Origin: Rheum nobile
Taxonomy: Eukaryota; Streptophyta; Magnoliopsida; Caryophyllales; Polygonaceae
NCBI GenBank assembly: GCA_027886185.1
Contig: WOAB01000895.1
Span: forward strand, 1,984,001 to 2,048,000
Reading direction: 5' to 3'
DNA: 64,000 bases
Position 1 is the first letter of the stretch. Every line of letters starts with the position of its first letter. Of this stretch, positions 22,075 to 33,789 are shown piece after piece. Both the position numbers and the translations under genes were made by a program. The notes under the pieces were generated by a model, which was given only the letters and a program-made list of their open reading frames with translations, did not search any database and had not been told where the DNA came from.

Positions 22075-23267
22075 AGCTTCTAGATCAATGCACTCCTCAA
22101 GGCGCCATTTGCGAACCCATAAGTGGTCATCAGATTACTGTTACTGGATCTATAAATCCAGAGATCAGGTTCAAACAATTGTAGATCGACGTTCTCTCTT
22201 TCTATGGTTTTGGTTTTTTCTAGGCAGTAGAGGTTGAACGTAGGGTCAGACCAAGGAAGACGGACTGTTGATGTGCGTAGAAAAGGTAGTGGCTAGGAGT
22301 CCCTTCTAGATTTGAGATTTCGGGTTTGTTTAGATTTAAGTTTGGGATTGTGGATTATATGGTTGTTGGACCAAGAGGAAACAAGGATGTGGTCACACAT
22401 GGATACCTGGGTGCATATACGGTCGGTTTAGGTGAGATTTTTGGGGTTGTGGGTTAGATTTGGTGTTTGATTCACTGGACATGGAGATTAGTGTGTGTAA
22501 TTTACAAGAAAAACCAAGAAAATTGGTTATTGGGGCGAAAGAACCAAAGCAACACAGTGGAGGGGAAGAGAGAAGGCAGAGCTTTTCTCTCCACCCAGTG
22601 AATTTTCTCTCTGAGATAATTTTCTTGATGATGGTTCATAGATTAATTTAAGAAAAAAGAAGGAAAAAAAACCGAAGAAGAAGGGAGGATGAGAGGAAGA
22701 CTTGAGAACGAAAAGATCCCTCAAAACAACAAGAGAGGAGAGAGAAAAAGTAAGAGAGAGGAGAGAGCTCCTATGTCGATGTGCGAAATATTTTTCTATT
22801 TGTATCACTTATATGGTCTATATAGAGTTTGTATTTTTTTTCCACATGACACCCTTTGGTTATTCTTTTTAGAGTCTTATTATAGAAAGAGACTTGAGAT
22901 GGCATGATATTGGTCAACAGTTTTCACATACATGTGGTTACTTGTGTCACCCTGATTATGGATTTGTTTGATAAATGTCTTTATAAAAACTTTTTTATTT
23001 ATAATGTATTTCTTGTGAAAAAAATATTTTTTTTTGAAAATTGAAACCTAAAGGGATAAGATGGGAAAAATAAATACTTTTTACAAAAGTCTTTATAATG
23101 ATTTGGCCAAAGAAAGCCTATACGTATCTTCCGTGGAAAGCCTATACGTATCTTCCGTGGAGAAGTGCTTATTTAACTAATTTAGATGGTTAGGTTCTGT
23201 CAAAATGTTAAGGGAGTTCAAGTTTCCCAAATTACTGGAGTAAAATAACCCATTCATTTGTTGTTAA
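22075..23267. other. Intergenic; purine-rich tract and a 25-bp tandem repeat
   Basis: No gene is recognised. A GA-rich stretch lies at about 22650-22765. AAAGCCTATACGTATCTTCC followed by GTGG is repeated twice in tandem at about 23112-23161. Confidence 0.55.
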
Positions 23268-23600
23268 CTAGTGTGCGTCCTCGTGTCTAAGCCACGAGTT
23301 AAGACTTAAATTTACAAATTATGACACATTTATATACGTGTTTACATCTATAAAAATAGTGTAAAACATAACGAAAAATAAGTATTTATGTAAGACGACA
23401 ATCCAAGGACTTTCGAAAAGGTCACTCATCCTGGTACTACTTATAAAGTTGCTAAAAAATATTGCTTTTTACACAAATTACTGTATGATTACATGAATTT
23501 CTATGCCTGTAAAAGATGTTGTAAATATTGCTAGAAATAAGTTAGTATTTTAACATGAATTATGATACAACTATATGAATTTCTTCGTCCGTAAAACACA
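23268..23600 (-). mobile_element. Helitron-like 3' end with degenerate internal repeats
   Basis: On the minus strand the sequence ends with a stem-loop (CTCGTGGCTTAGACACGAG) followed about 10 bases later by CTAGT, then T. That is the Helitron 3' layout: GC hairpin, then CTRRT, between A and T. Inward there are degenerate units of about 80 bp containing AAATTATGACAC or GAATTATGATAC and GTAAAACA. Related units recur at 34900-35420. The 5' TC end of this copy was not found. Confidence 0.4.
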
Positions 23601-24208
23601 AGCCCATAAATAAGGGAGTTCAAGTGGACCGACCGCACAAGGCCCCCAAATATTTAGGGCCTAATATATATAATGTGCGCTACTAGTTTTACACAAAAAA
23701 CCTCTTGCTCAGATGGCATACTACCTACTCTTTGATGGTGAATGTGAGTGTTCGATCCTCTCAAACTCCAAAATAAGAATCTATTTTTATTTTTCCTCTT
23801 CTAGTGAGGCCCACCCACCACCTTTGCTACTTGTGAATCAATTTCGGGTGTTGTACGTTTACTTTTCCCTTGGACCCATCCACCTTCTGTTGTTTTATAT
23901 GGGCATTTAATCCCTATATTAATTAGGCAATTTTTAATTTCTTATTTTGACATCTACTTTTATTATGTTTTAAATTAAAAATAAAATGATAATATAGACA
24001 AGTGTGAATTAGGGATACATTTTAACACTCAACTAAAGATTCTGTAAAAATAAATAAATTAAAGCTTCTGTCAAAGTTAGATACAAGTATAAAGAGACAA
24101 TTACTTTGTGGAATTTGTAAATAATTTATTTATCATGTAAAAATTATAAATGTCAATAACACATAAGATTATCTTAAATAAAGTAATTTAAAATTCTTAA
24201 TATTAAAA
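23601..24208. other. AT-rich intergenic, no gene seen
   Basis: No coding or repeat feature recognised. Confidence 0.5.
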
Positions 24209-24741
24209 CATTTTCACTTCATAGGTAAGTCATATGACTCTTGCATACTTCCAGCACACACACACCCCCCAACCCTAATCAAAAGACAATAATATACCAT
24301 TATTTGCAAGTTTTTGATATCTAAAGTATGCATAGAATTGCAAGAGTTGATATATAATCTTAAATCATGGACGCGTCATTGAGTTAACATTATATCCCGG
24401 ATGCCTTGTATGCACTCGATGCTTCGATCTACTCCCTCCATCAGTCATTTCAACAATCAACTATAAACCTAATTTCTAGCTTATTATTTCAGAATTCCAA
24501 TTCAACTAAATCGGTATTGATACAACCTATGAAGGAGGAGCAAGTGTTCATGACATAGGTAGTCCGACACATCTAAACACACAAATCAACTTCTTATTTT
24601 AGAAATATCATTACACAACATAAAAACAGACATACTTGGGGGCAATTGTAATGAAGGAAAAACAGCCTTTCCAATCAATGCAGAAGTGGCCATGTAGGAT
24701 ATTTTAAGCAAACCTATAAACAATAAGTTCACATTATCAAT

Positions 24742-25170
24742 GGCCGATAAACCGCGCACGCCGATTTTTTTCGCCTCGCACTCTCCTCTGGGCGGCACTT
24801 AGAGCCGCCCAGAAAACCCTTCCAAAAAACCGGTTTGCACCTGGGCGGCATTAGGTGCAGCCCATGCAAACCAGTTTTTTTATAACCCGATTTGGACCTG
24901 GGCGGCACATATTGCCGCCCAGTGTTTTTGGTTTTGTAGAACCCGATTTTGAAATTTAATTTATTTATTTTAAAAATTAAAAAATGAATTTCTGGAAACC
25001 AGGTTAAAATTCGGCGGCACTGAAAGCCGCCGAGTCTAAACCCAAAAATTGGGCGGCAAAACATGCCGCCCAATGGCGAATTTGAAATTGAAACTTGGGC
25101 GGCAACTATTGCCGCCCATGTGCAAACCGCCCAAAAATTGAAACTTCGGCGTTATTAAATGCCGCCCAGG
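24742..25170 (+). repeat. MULE-A left terminal repeat, copy 1, seven palindromes
   Basis: Palindromes of the form CTGGGCGGCA-N-TGCCGCCCAG occur at about 24788, 24841, 24899, 25011, 25049, 25096 and 25144. Arms are conserved while the short loop differs in each. Single-base breaks in one arm (for example GCAGCCCA) are common. Confidence 0.88.
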
Positions 25171-25212
25171 GTCGTCTTCTCCGAGAGCGATTTGCAGAGT
25201 TCGAGAGCGAAA

Positions 25213-25758
25213 ATGGATCCCGACGGCGATTATTCGATTGACGACATATGGGAGTTCTTGGCGGAGGAAGAACTGAGGGACCATCAGATGGCGGCGGCGG
25301 GAGTTCTTGGCGGAGACGACGGCGATGTACTAGAATAGACGGTAGATTCGACGGTGGCGGCGGCGGCGGCCAATCTATGTTTCACGGGGGGCAGGGACGA
25401 GGCGGCGGAGGAGGTGGTGGAAGCGAGGCTGGGGGAGAGGGGTGGCGATGCGGCGGAGGAAGCGAGGCTGGCGGAGGAAGGAGGCGAAGCGAGGATGGGC
25501 GAGGCCGAGGAGGGAGGCGAGGCTGGGCTGCACTACGTGCCGCCCACTATGGGGGAATCTGGGCTGCACGTGGTGCCGCCCAGGACCGGGGGCGAGGAGG
25601 GCGATATCGGGGCTTTTTTGGGCGAGGAGGGCGACATCGCGGCGGAGAATGCCTTCGACGTCGCGTGCGCGGTTTCTCAGCAGGCTATGTTAGACTTGGG
25701 TGAAATTCCTGTTCGCCAAAAGCGAAAATATGAACGGAGGCCAACTGAAAAGGTATGA
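25213..25758 (+). pseudogene. Duplicate of PMD gene exon 1 (copy 1)
   Basis: This is the same exon as 27065-27670 from the outer copy of the tandem duplication. It starts with the same MDP..DYSIDDIWEFLAEEELRDHQ but has TAG at 25336-25338. It is followed by the same donor site and partial intron, then runs into the second copy, with no exon 2 of its own. It is therefore a dead exon. Confidence 0.85.
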
Positions 25759-26647
25759 TGTTTTTTAAATTTGTAATCGTTAAATCTAATTTATTTAATT
25801 AAATTGTTACTGCACTTGTAGATTTATATACTTGGATTTTAGATTATTTAATCATTATCTTATAAAATATAGTATAGGTAATAGGCTCAATTATACTGTT
25901 AAATAATATTAAATATATCATTGTAATGAAAATTTTAATATATTGATTTTGTTTGTAAGAAAACAATATTTGGGAATATGTAAATATGTTATAGTGGGTA
26001 AAATGAATATAGTTATATTTGTAAGTTTGGTTTTTATTGTATTTAATCATTATAAAAAATAGTATAGGTAATAAGCTCAATTATACTGTAATATTAAATA
26101 TGTCATTGTAATGCACATTTTCACTTCATAGGTAAGTCATATGACTCTTGCATACTTCCAGCACACACACACCCCCCAACCCTAATCAAAAGACAATAAT
26201 ATACCATTATTTGCAAGTTTTTGATATCTAAAGTATGCATAGAATTGCAAGAGTTGATATATAATCTTAAATCATGGACGCGTCATTGAGTTAACATTAT
26301 ATCCTGGATGCCTTGTATGCACTCGATGCTTCGATCTACTCCCTCCATCAGTCATTTCAACAATCAACTATAAACCCAATTTCTAGCTTATTATTTCAGA
26401 ATTCCAATTCAACTAAATCGGTATTGATACAACCTATGAAGGAGGAGCAAGTGTTCATGACATAGGTAGTCCGACACATCTAAACACACAAATCAACTTC
26501 TTCTTTTAGAAATATCATTACACAACATAAAAACAGACATACTTGGGGCAATTGTAATGAAGGAAAAACAGCCTTTCCAATCAATGCACAAGTGGCCATG
26601 TAGGATATTTTAAGCAAACCTATAAACAATAAGTTCACATTATCAAT

Positions 26648-27080
26648 GACCGATAAACCGCGCACGCCGATTTTTTTCGCCTCGCACTCTCCTCTGGGCG
26701 GCACTTAGAGCCGCCCAGAAAACCCTTCCAAAAAACCGGTTTGCACCTGGGCGGCATTAGGTGCAGCCCATGCAAACCGGTTTTTTTATAACCCGATTTG
26801 GACCTGGGCGGCACATATTGCCGCCCAGTGTTTTTGGTTTTGTAGAACCCGGTTTTGAAATTTAATTTATTTATTTTAAAAATTAAAAAATGATTTTCTG
26901 GAAACCGGGTTAAAATTCGGCGGCACTGAAAGCCGCCGAGTCTAAACCCAAAAATTGGGCGGCAAAACATGCCGCCCAATGGCGAATTTGAAATTGAAAC
27001 TTGGGCGGCAACTATTGCCGCCCATGTGCAAACTGCCCAAAAATTGAAACTTCGGCGTTATTAAATGCCGCCCAGGGTCG
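26648..27080 (+). repeat. MULE-A left terminal repeat, copy 2
   Basis: Near-identical to 24742-25170 at an offset of about 1906 bp, with the same set of palindromes. It directly precedes the PMD gene exon 1, so it would also serve as that gene's promoter or 5' leader. Confidence 0.88.
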
Positions 27081-30000
27081 TCTTCTCCGAGAGCGATTTG
27101 CAGAGTTCGAGAGCGAAAATGGATCCCGGCGGCGATTATTCGATTGACGACATATGGGAGTTCTTGGCGGAGGAAGAACTGAGGGACCATCAGATGGCGG
27201 CGGCGGGAGTTCTTGGCGGAGACGACGGCGATGTACTAGAATCGACGGTAGATTCGACGGTGGCGGCGGCCAATCTATGTTTCACGGGGGGCAGGGACGA
27301 GGCAGCGGAGGAGGCGGCGGAAGCGAGGCTGGGGGAGAGGGGTGGTGATGCGACGGAGGAAGCGAGGCTGGCGGAGGAAGCGAGGCTGGCGGAGGAAGGA
27401 GGCGAAGCGAGGCTGGGCGAGGCCGAGGAGGGAGGCGAGGCTGGGCTGCACTACGTGCCGCCCACTATGGTGGAATCTGGGCTGCATGTGGTGCCGCCCA
27501 GGACCGAGGGCAAGGAGGGCGATATCGGGGCTTTTTTGGGCGAGGAGGGCGACATCGCGGCGGAGAATGCCTTCGACGTCGCGTGCGCGGTTTCTCAGCA
27601 GGCTATGTTAGACTTGGGTGAAATTCCCGTTCGCCAAAAGCGAAAATATGAATGGAGGCCAACTGAAAAGGTATGATGTTTTTTAAATTTGTAATCGTTA
27701 AATCTAATTTATTTAATTAAATTGTTACTGCACTTGTAGATTTATATACTTGGATTTTAGATTATTTAATCATTATCTTATAAAATATAGTATAGGTAAT
27801 AGGCTCAATTATACTGTTAAATAATATGAAATATATCATTGTAATGAATATTTTAATATATTGATTTTGTTTGTAAGAAAACAATATTTGGGCATATGTA
27901 AATATGTTATAGTGGGTAAAATGAATATAGTTATATTTGTAAGTTTGGTTTTTATTGTATTTAATCATTATAAAAAATAGTATAGGTAATAAGCTCAATT
28001 ATACTGTAATATTAAATATGTCATTGTAATGCAAATTTTAATATATTGATTTTGTTTGTAAGAAAACAATTTTCCATATTTTTTATGGAAAAATAGGAAG
28101 TTTTGGGTAAGATCGCACGGTCCGATCGAGATAGTCGCCCTACTACTGCATCTGCTCGCAAGAGGAGGGTTGGCGGTGTATCGCAGGGCCATATTGAGGC
28201 CGATAGTGAGGGCGCTAGTGAGGACGATATTGGTCCCGTCCGCTCAGATGAGGACGTGATTATGGAGGACCCACCTCAGCAGTCACATCAGGAGGACCCA
28301 CATCTTGATGACTCACCTCAGCAGCGGCTACCTCTGGAGGAGTCACATGAGCAGCATGCCCCATCTCCACGTGAGGCATCTCAGCATGCCCCGTCTCAGC
28401 CTGAGCCAACCACACAGGCCCTATCTCCGATTGACCCACATCAGGAGACTCAGTATGGCCCATCTCCATCTCAGCATGCCCCATCTCCACATCATGAGCC
28501 ATCTCAGCAGGCCCCGTCTCAGTCTAAGCCAGCCACACAGGCCCCATCTCCGCATGAGCCAGCTGAGCAGCTTCCTTCTTTGTTGAGGAACTTTGATACG
28601 CACATTGCAGAGCTGATATGGAGGAAGGCGTCGTTGGACCCACCCGAGGACGTTGTTAGGAGTTTGAGGGTCCAGACACGCCCTACGCAGTTTGCATTTT
28701 GGAGGGATCGTATTCCTAGAGGGGTCCCTGTGGAGGGGTCCTGGTTTTGAATTGCGCAGCAGACGAGGTTGACCGGTTTACTTGATTTGCAGTTCGGCAA
28801 TGCTGATCACAGCCTCATTTCAGCATTCATTGAGAGATGGCATCCAGAGATGAACACCTTCCACTTTCCCTGGGGCGAGATAGCTCCTACTCTACATGAT
28901 GTGCTGATGATTTTAGGGCTGCCGATCGAGGGATTTGAGGTGACGTCACCATGGACCGGTCATGATAGCGAGCTGGCGGAGTGTGAGGCTTTGTTCGGCT
29001 ATTTGTTTGGGATAGATTCGGACTACAGCTTTGATGAGGATGATGCTGACATGGTCCGCGACCTTAGGAAGGGTTGGGTCAAGCAATTCCAGCTTGGGAG
29101 GCATGTGATGAGGATGATTGAGGAGGGTGCCTACCCAGAGGATATAGCAGCCGGTTTCTTATGGCACGCCATGTCGGCTAGCATCTTCGTTGACAAGTCA
29201 ACGAACGAGCCGAAGACAACACTGCTACCTCTTTTTGTGGACTGAGAGCGTGTCGTTCATACTGCTTGGGGTACTGGGGTTCTGGCTGTCCTTTATAGGA
29301 ACCTCGGAGAGGGTTCTCGGCGCGGAGCTGCACAGTTCGCCGGTTGCGCACGTCTTTTGGAGGTAGGCCTTTAATATAGTTAACTTATAATTTAAATTAT
29401 TAATATACATTATTGAATTGTTTTTAATAATGGTTGTCTTTCTCTGTACGCATGTTTGGATTTGGACGTACTTCGTATACTTCCCGGGCAACCCTAACCT
29501 CAAGGAAGGTGCGGACGACGACCTCCGACGCGCTGGACGATACTGCATTGGCCGGACACCTCTCCGGTCCCTCCATGACCAGTCACACTACAGACGAATT
29601 CTGGACGAGTATAGGCCAGAAGATGTATGTATTCTTTTTCAATTTTAATTTACAGTAAGATAGCTTAATGAATTAATTTATGTTCCATCGTGTTTTGTTA
29701 ATTGCAGATACGGTGGATGCCGTACGAGGGTCTTGATTTTCGAGGTGCCCATAGGTCCTCCACTTATCGAGGGTCTATTCGTTTTCTCGGTGTAGAGGAG
29801 CCATACATGCCAGATCGGCTTACACGCCAGTTCGGTTATCGACAGAGCAGGCCGATGGATATCATAGAGCCTCTGGTTGCAATGCGTCCTCATGATTTCA
29901 GGGGGACGAGGCGATACCAGTTGCACTTTGACCCGCGTTGGCACAGGTGGGACCAGCTTGAGCATCATCTTTGCCCCTACATCTTGACGAGTCCTCCTGC

Positions 30001-30599
30001 GACGATGGCTTGGGATGTCCACGACGCGTACCTGGACTGGTATCTACAGGTGTCGCATCCTTACGTGAGTCCGAGTGCACCAGTGCAGCCTCATATCAGT
30101 AGAGGACCACCTCCGGCTATCAACTTGCAAAGGGTATGTTTTTTGTCCCATTTTATTCTTTTAAATTATTTTATGAAAGTCTATGTTTTTAAATTAAAAT
30201 GTTTGTTTTCATTTGCAGCGTGTGGCGATGAGCAAGGCCTATCTTCAAGAGCTTATGTCTGGAGGTTGTTTAGGGTGTAGGGAGCACTTTCAGCATATGC
30301 ATGACATCCTTTTCAGTGACGTCATTCCTGTAGCTCCACCGCTTGTACGGGCTTCACAGATGCCTTCCCATGCATATAGTGCAGACTCTACTATATTTGA
30401 TAGAGCCGAATCATCTAGGATGGTGGAAGAGCGTGCAGCAGCTCAACAGGCATCAGCTCGGCAGACAGCGTCTCAGCCGACGCCGATGGTTCCTCCAGTA
30501 TGGGCACCGGGCGTGGATTCGGGTGTAGGTGTGTCCTTGGCTAGTGATTCTACTCCACATTTAGACGAGTCATCGGATAGTGAGACGGAGAGTTTGTAG
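27065..30599 (+). pseudogene. Plant mobile domain (PMD) gene of MULE-A
   Basis: Five exons fit: 27065-27670, 28097-29362, about 29450-29624, 29708-30133 and 30219-30599, mostly in phase 0 with GT-AG borders. Exon 1 encodes an acidic, Ala/Glu-rich segment (start at 27065 or at MDPGG, 27119). Exon 2 has a Ser/Pro/His/Gln repeat region, then the PMD core: HSLISAFIERWHPEMNTFHF, EIAPTLHDVLMILGLPIEG. Later exons give YRRILDEYRPED, IRWMPYEGLDF and EEPYMPDRLTRQFGYRQ, then an acidic tail. PMD proteins of host plants (MAIN, MAIL1, PP7L partners) act in transposon silencing and genome stability; transposon-borne PMDs are common but poorly understood. Damage: in-frame TGA at 28748-28750 and about 29242, and no clear AG acceptor before exon 3. 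Loss of function is likely. Confidence 0.85.
28280..28580 (+). repeat. Low-complexity Ser-Pro-Gln-His coding repeat
   Basis: Within PMD exon 2, units such as CATCTCCACATGAGCC and CATCTCAGCATGCCCC recur, encoding motifs like SQHAPSP, SPHEP and SQQAPSQ. It looks like a disordered linker expanded by slippage. Confidence 0.8.
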
Positions 30600-31386
30600 T
30601 ATGACTTTTGGCTTTATTGGTTGTTTTTAGCAATTTGTAGTATGACTTTTGACTTTTGTGTTTGTTCGATTTCACATTGGAATTGACATTCCAGTAATTC
30701 CTAGTATGACTTTTGGCTTTATTGGTTGTATTTAGATATTTGTTCCATCATTTCTAATTTGACTTTTGGCTTTATTGGTTGTTTTTAGATATTTGTTCCG
30801 TCGTTTCTAGTTTGAGTTCTTTGTTTATTGGTTTTTTGGATTTTCGTCCGTTATTTCAAAAAAACACATGCATATTCTTAAAATACATACACATACTAAA
30901 AACACATACAAATTCTAAAAACACATATACATTCACTGATGGCTTACACACTACAAAAAAAAAAGATATACACACTGGAACAAATGACATACACAACTCT
31001 TGCCCTATGGCCATTATCATCTTGACCGAATCAAGAGCCCAGGGATGAACCTCCTAGGACCACGACGTTCATGCTGATATGCTCCTTCTCCTAGCTGCAT
31101 CACAGAAAAACTTGAAATCCTACAAATACCGAAATTTGAAGATCCCATGTTTTTATCTGTGCTGCAGCGAGGAAAAAAGAGCATATCAGCATGTACGCCA
31201 TGGCCCAAGGAGGTTCGTCCTAGGACGCTTGACTCGCATATAAATGACATCGCCTAGTTGCGTTTGAAGAAATTAGGATAGTCTCTGGTAAAAGTTCACG
31301 GCATATCATATCTCTGCTTTGATAAAATGGCTTGCTCCCTACAAAGTTTGATAGTACGTAAACAACATTACACAAAAGATATGACA
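30600..31386. other. Spacer between convergent genes of MULE-A
   Basis: It separates the 3' ends of the PMD gene (plus) and the GRF gene (minus). Several copies of GACTTTTGGCTTTATTGGTTG lie at about 30604-30780, and an AC-rich stretch at 30860-30975. No gene is recognised. Confidence 0.6.
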
Positions 31387-31719
31387 TCAATGCAGTATAC
31401 GATGTACATCATTATATAGATTGCGGTTATACTTACGCATCTTATCCAGATCTTGTAAAAGTTCTTGATTTTGCTTAATAAGATCTTGATTCTCCTTAAC
31501 AAGATCTTGTTTTTCCCGCCACTGTTGTCGAATAACCGTGTGTGCTCTATCCTCGTACATAGGATCAATATACTTCCTGTATGAACACTGCATTTTTGGG
31601 CATCCCCAATACCTCCTTCCGTAGTTCCACTGCAAATCCCAAGTACGGACAACGGCTTTCAAATTACGCTCGCATAGCCGATGTGGGGGGTTTGTTGATG
31701 ATTCAGAGGAAGATGCCAT
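31387..31719 (-). CDS. GRF-type zinc-finger protein with coiled coil (110 aa)
   Basis: After a Ser-rich N-terminus the protein reads CERNLKAVVRTWDLQWNYG, then RRYWGCPKMQC, then YIDPMYED. This matches the GRF zinc-finger layout: N-terminal Cys, an Arg/Thr-Trp strand, N-x-GRR-x-(F/Y/W)-x-C, a last Cys, then an aromatic-Asp. The C-terminal half (REKQDLVKENQDLIKQNQELL) is a heptad-rich coiled coil. GRF fingers bind single-stranded nucleic acid in APE2 and TOP3-type proteins. The gene sits inside MULE-A, downstream of and co-oriented with the transposase. A paralogue at 35655-36014 has the same layout with a clearer CxC pair. No stops interrupt it. Its role in transposition is unknown. Confidence 0.7.
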   Translation of the reverse strand: MASSSESSTNPPHRLCERNLKAVVRTWDLQWNYGRRYWGCPKMQCSYRKYIDPMYEDRAHTVIRQQWREKQDLVKENQDLIKQNQELLQDLDKMRKYNRNLYNDVHRILH

Positions 31720-31817
31720 TATTTGTTATAGTGTTTGGTTTCCTACGAGGAAGATGCCATTATTTGTTGATGATTCAGAGGAAGATGCCATTATTTGTTC
31801 AAATTACACTCGCATAG
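31690..31817. repeat. Local triplication between GRF gene and transposase
   Basis: GAGGAAGATGCCATTATTTG occurs three times (about 31708, 31749 and 31782), and the CAAATTAC-CTCGCATAGCC block occurs at 31658 and 31799. The duplication lies at the junction of the GRF start codon and the 3' end of the transposase frame, so it may have altered the transposase C-terminus. Confidence 0.8.
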
Positions 31818-33721
31818 CCAATTTTCCCTCCTTTGCTAACACAGCTTGGGCATACAACATTCTCAGGCATTTTTCAGAGCACTTTTCAAGGATGCGCTTG
31901 AAGAACACCTTAACCCACTCAGGGCCATTCACTATCTCCACGGGAAAGGCAGTGCAGTTCTTGGTCATCTCAAATCGGATCTTCCGATGCTGATCAACAA
32001 ACATGTCCTTAAGCATAGAATGCTGACCCTCAACCCTGACAATAATATATTCGTATACAATTAACTAAATAAATTTTATAACCCAATTTGATTGCAAATA
32101 TTTGTATGAAAGTTACCTGTTTGATGTTCTTGTGGCAAAATGGAGAACATCATCACACCATGCCGCAACCAGCTTCTTCTTATGCTCATTAAACGAAGTT
32201 TGCTCCACATATCTCACCAAGCCTTCACTCCATATCTCCTTAAAGTGAGCAAGCCGCTCTCTGTACTCCTTCTTTGTGTGAGACCTCATCACCCGACGAA
32301 CACTTCCCGAGAATTTCTTCTCGTCAATCTTCATCGTCTTAGCATATGCCTTCACATTACGGTCTACATGGACCTGACACAAGTGATGACGAACCTTCGG
32401 AAACACCAGTTTGGCAGCCTTGATCAGTCCTAGCTCTCGATCAGACATGATGCATACGGGATTTTTCTCCCCGTACAACCACTTCAATCGTCTCAGCGCC
32501 CATGCATAGTGGTTTGTCGTCTGCCTTTCCATGAACACAAGAGCAATGCAATATGTGTAGTTGGTGCAAGTAAACCCAACAATATGGAATAGAGGCATAC
32601 CGTACCTATAAATGCAACACAAAAAATACTTTAAACACGCAGAAAATACCATTATCTACACATAATACAAAAAAGAGTAAGGTTTACATGTTGGTTTTGT
32701 ATGTCGAATCCATGATGACGACATTAGGGAACATGCACAATAAATGTCGAGCGTCTGGATGAGAAATAAACAAGCACGCCAAAACCTCCTTCCCATCTTC
32801 GCTCGTCTTAGTAGCAGTGTCCAACAAATAGCCTTTCTCATTCAAATATCCCAATGACCATTGTGTCACATTCAGATTGCCCAAGGATTTCAACCTCTCC
32901 TTAGCCCTAACAGTGTACACCTGCTTCCTCGAAATCGTTGAACCCGTATATTCATTCCTAAGCTGTGTAGAAATAACATTGGGTCTTGCACCCGCCGCAG
33001 TATCAATCATCACTTTCCTACGCTGCTCCTTCGTAAGTCGGGAAGCATATGCATGGCCGATCAAGGTGCTCGAAAGCATATGGTTATGGGATCCACTAAC
33101 AACCGATATGGTCCACCCAGGATCTCTAATAGCATTTCCTTCCCTAAAAGTACCATGCAGCAAAAAGGGACAACCCTTCTTTTTTGACCTAGTTTTATTC
33201 ACTCGTATCGGGCTGACCTTTTTACCATCGACTAACACCTTTTTCTTGCCGGACCTAGGTAACCCGAATCTCTCACAATGAAATATAATCTTTTTAGGCT
33301 TTGATGATTTAGTAGTGATCACCATAAAAAGACTAAAACCTACCCTTTGCACCCAATCTCTCAATCCTTCCTTACTAGGAAATATCTCAGTAGTAGTAAA
33401 ATGGGATGAGAAGTCGATTGCTACAAATTCATCATCACTAGAATCACCCTATTTATATACAAAAATTATTACATTAGAGACTAATTAATAATTAAATTTC
33501 TACAAACTAATATCAAAAAATTAAACATATTTCAAAACAGTTCAAAGACTAAGTACATTTAAGATCTAATTATTTTATACAATAAAAATTACAATATTAC
33601 ATACCTTGAAGTACTCGGGAGAAATTGGCGCCTGCAAATCAACCTCATCATCTACAGATGTGTGCACGCTCGAAGACGACTCTGACAACCCCCTCCATCC
33701 AGAATCGCTTGACGACGACAT
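31804..33721 (-). CDS. FAR1-type MULE transposase, spliced frame intact (about 532 aa)
   Basis: Four exons join without a stop: 33721-33605, 33448-32688, 32605-32117 and 32035-31804 (1599 bp). Borders are GT-AG (AAG|GTAT, AT|GTAAAC, AG|GTAACT; acceptors ATAG, ATAG, CAG). A Ser/Asp-rich start is followed by a FAR1-type WRKY-GCM1 zinc-finger DNA-binding region (SKKKGCPFLLHG...GSHNH) with partner residues upstream (IIFHCERFGL). The MULE DDE core follows: VVIMDSTYKTN (first Asp), PVCIMSDRELGLIKA (second Asp), CQVHVDRNV, and TSNRVEGQHSMLK (Glu), which is created across the last splice junction. FHY3 and FAR1 of plants derive from such transposases. The gene starts next to the right terminal palindromes. 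The last few residues may be altered by the local duplication at 31690-31817. Confidence 0.85.
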
Positions 33722-33789
33722 TTTTTATGACAAGGAGTTTCAAGATTTTGATACAATACAATACCACCATCCCCAATATATATTGTCGG

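Larger units (their letters stand above)
24209..28033. repeat. 1.9-kb tandem duplication (two copies)
   Basis: Copy 1 is 24209-26115 and copy 2 is 26116-28033. The join is at GTAATGCA followed by CATTTTCAC. Each copy holds about 530 bp of outside flank, the left inverted repeat of MULE-A, exon 1 of the PMD gene and most of intron 1. The copies differ by scattered substitutions and small indels; for example copy 1 has a TAG at 25336-25338 where copy 2 reads TCG. Because the flank is duplicated too, this is a segmental tandem duplication and not a second insertion. Confidence 0.93.

Noticed and set aside
24429..24445. TACTCCCTCCATC as a Stowaway/mariner terminus
   Set aside because: No matching inverted end or TA duplication nearby; the same sequence at 26337 is simply the second copy of the tandem duplication.
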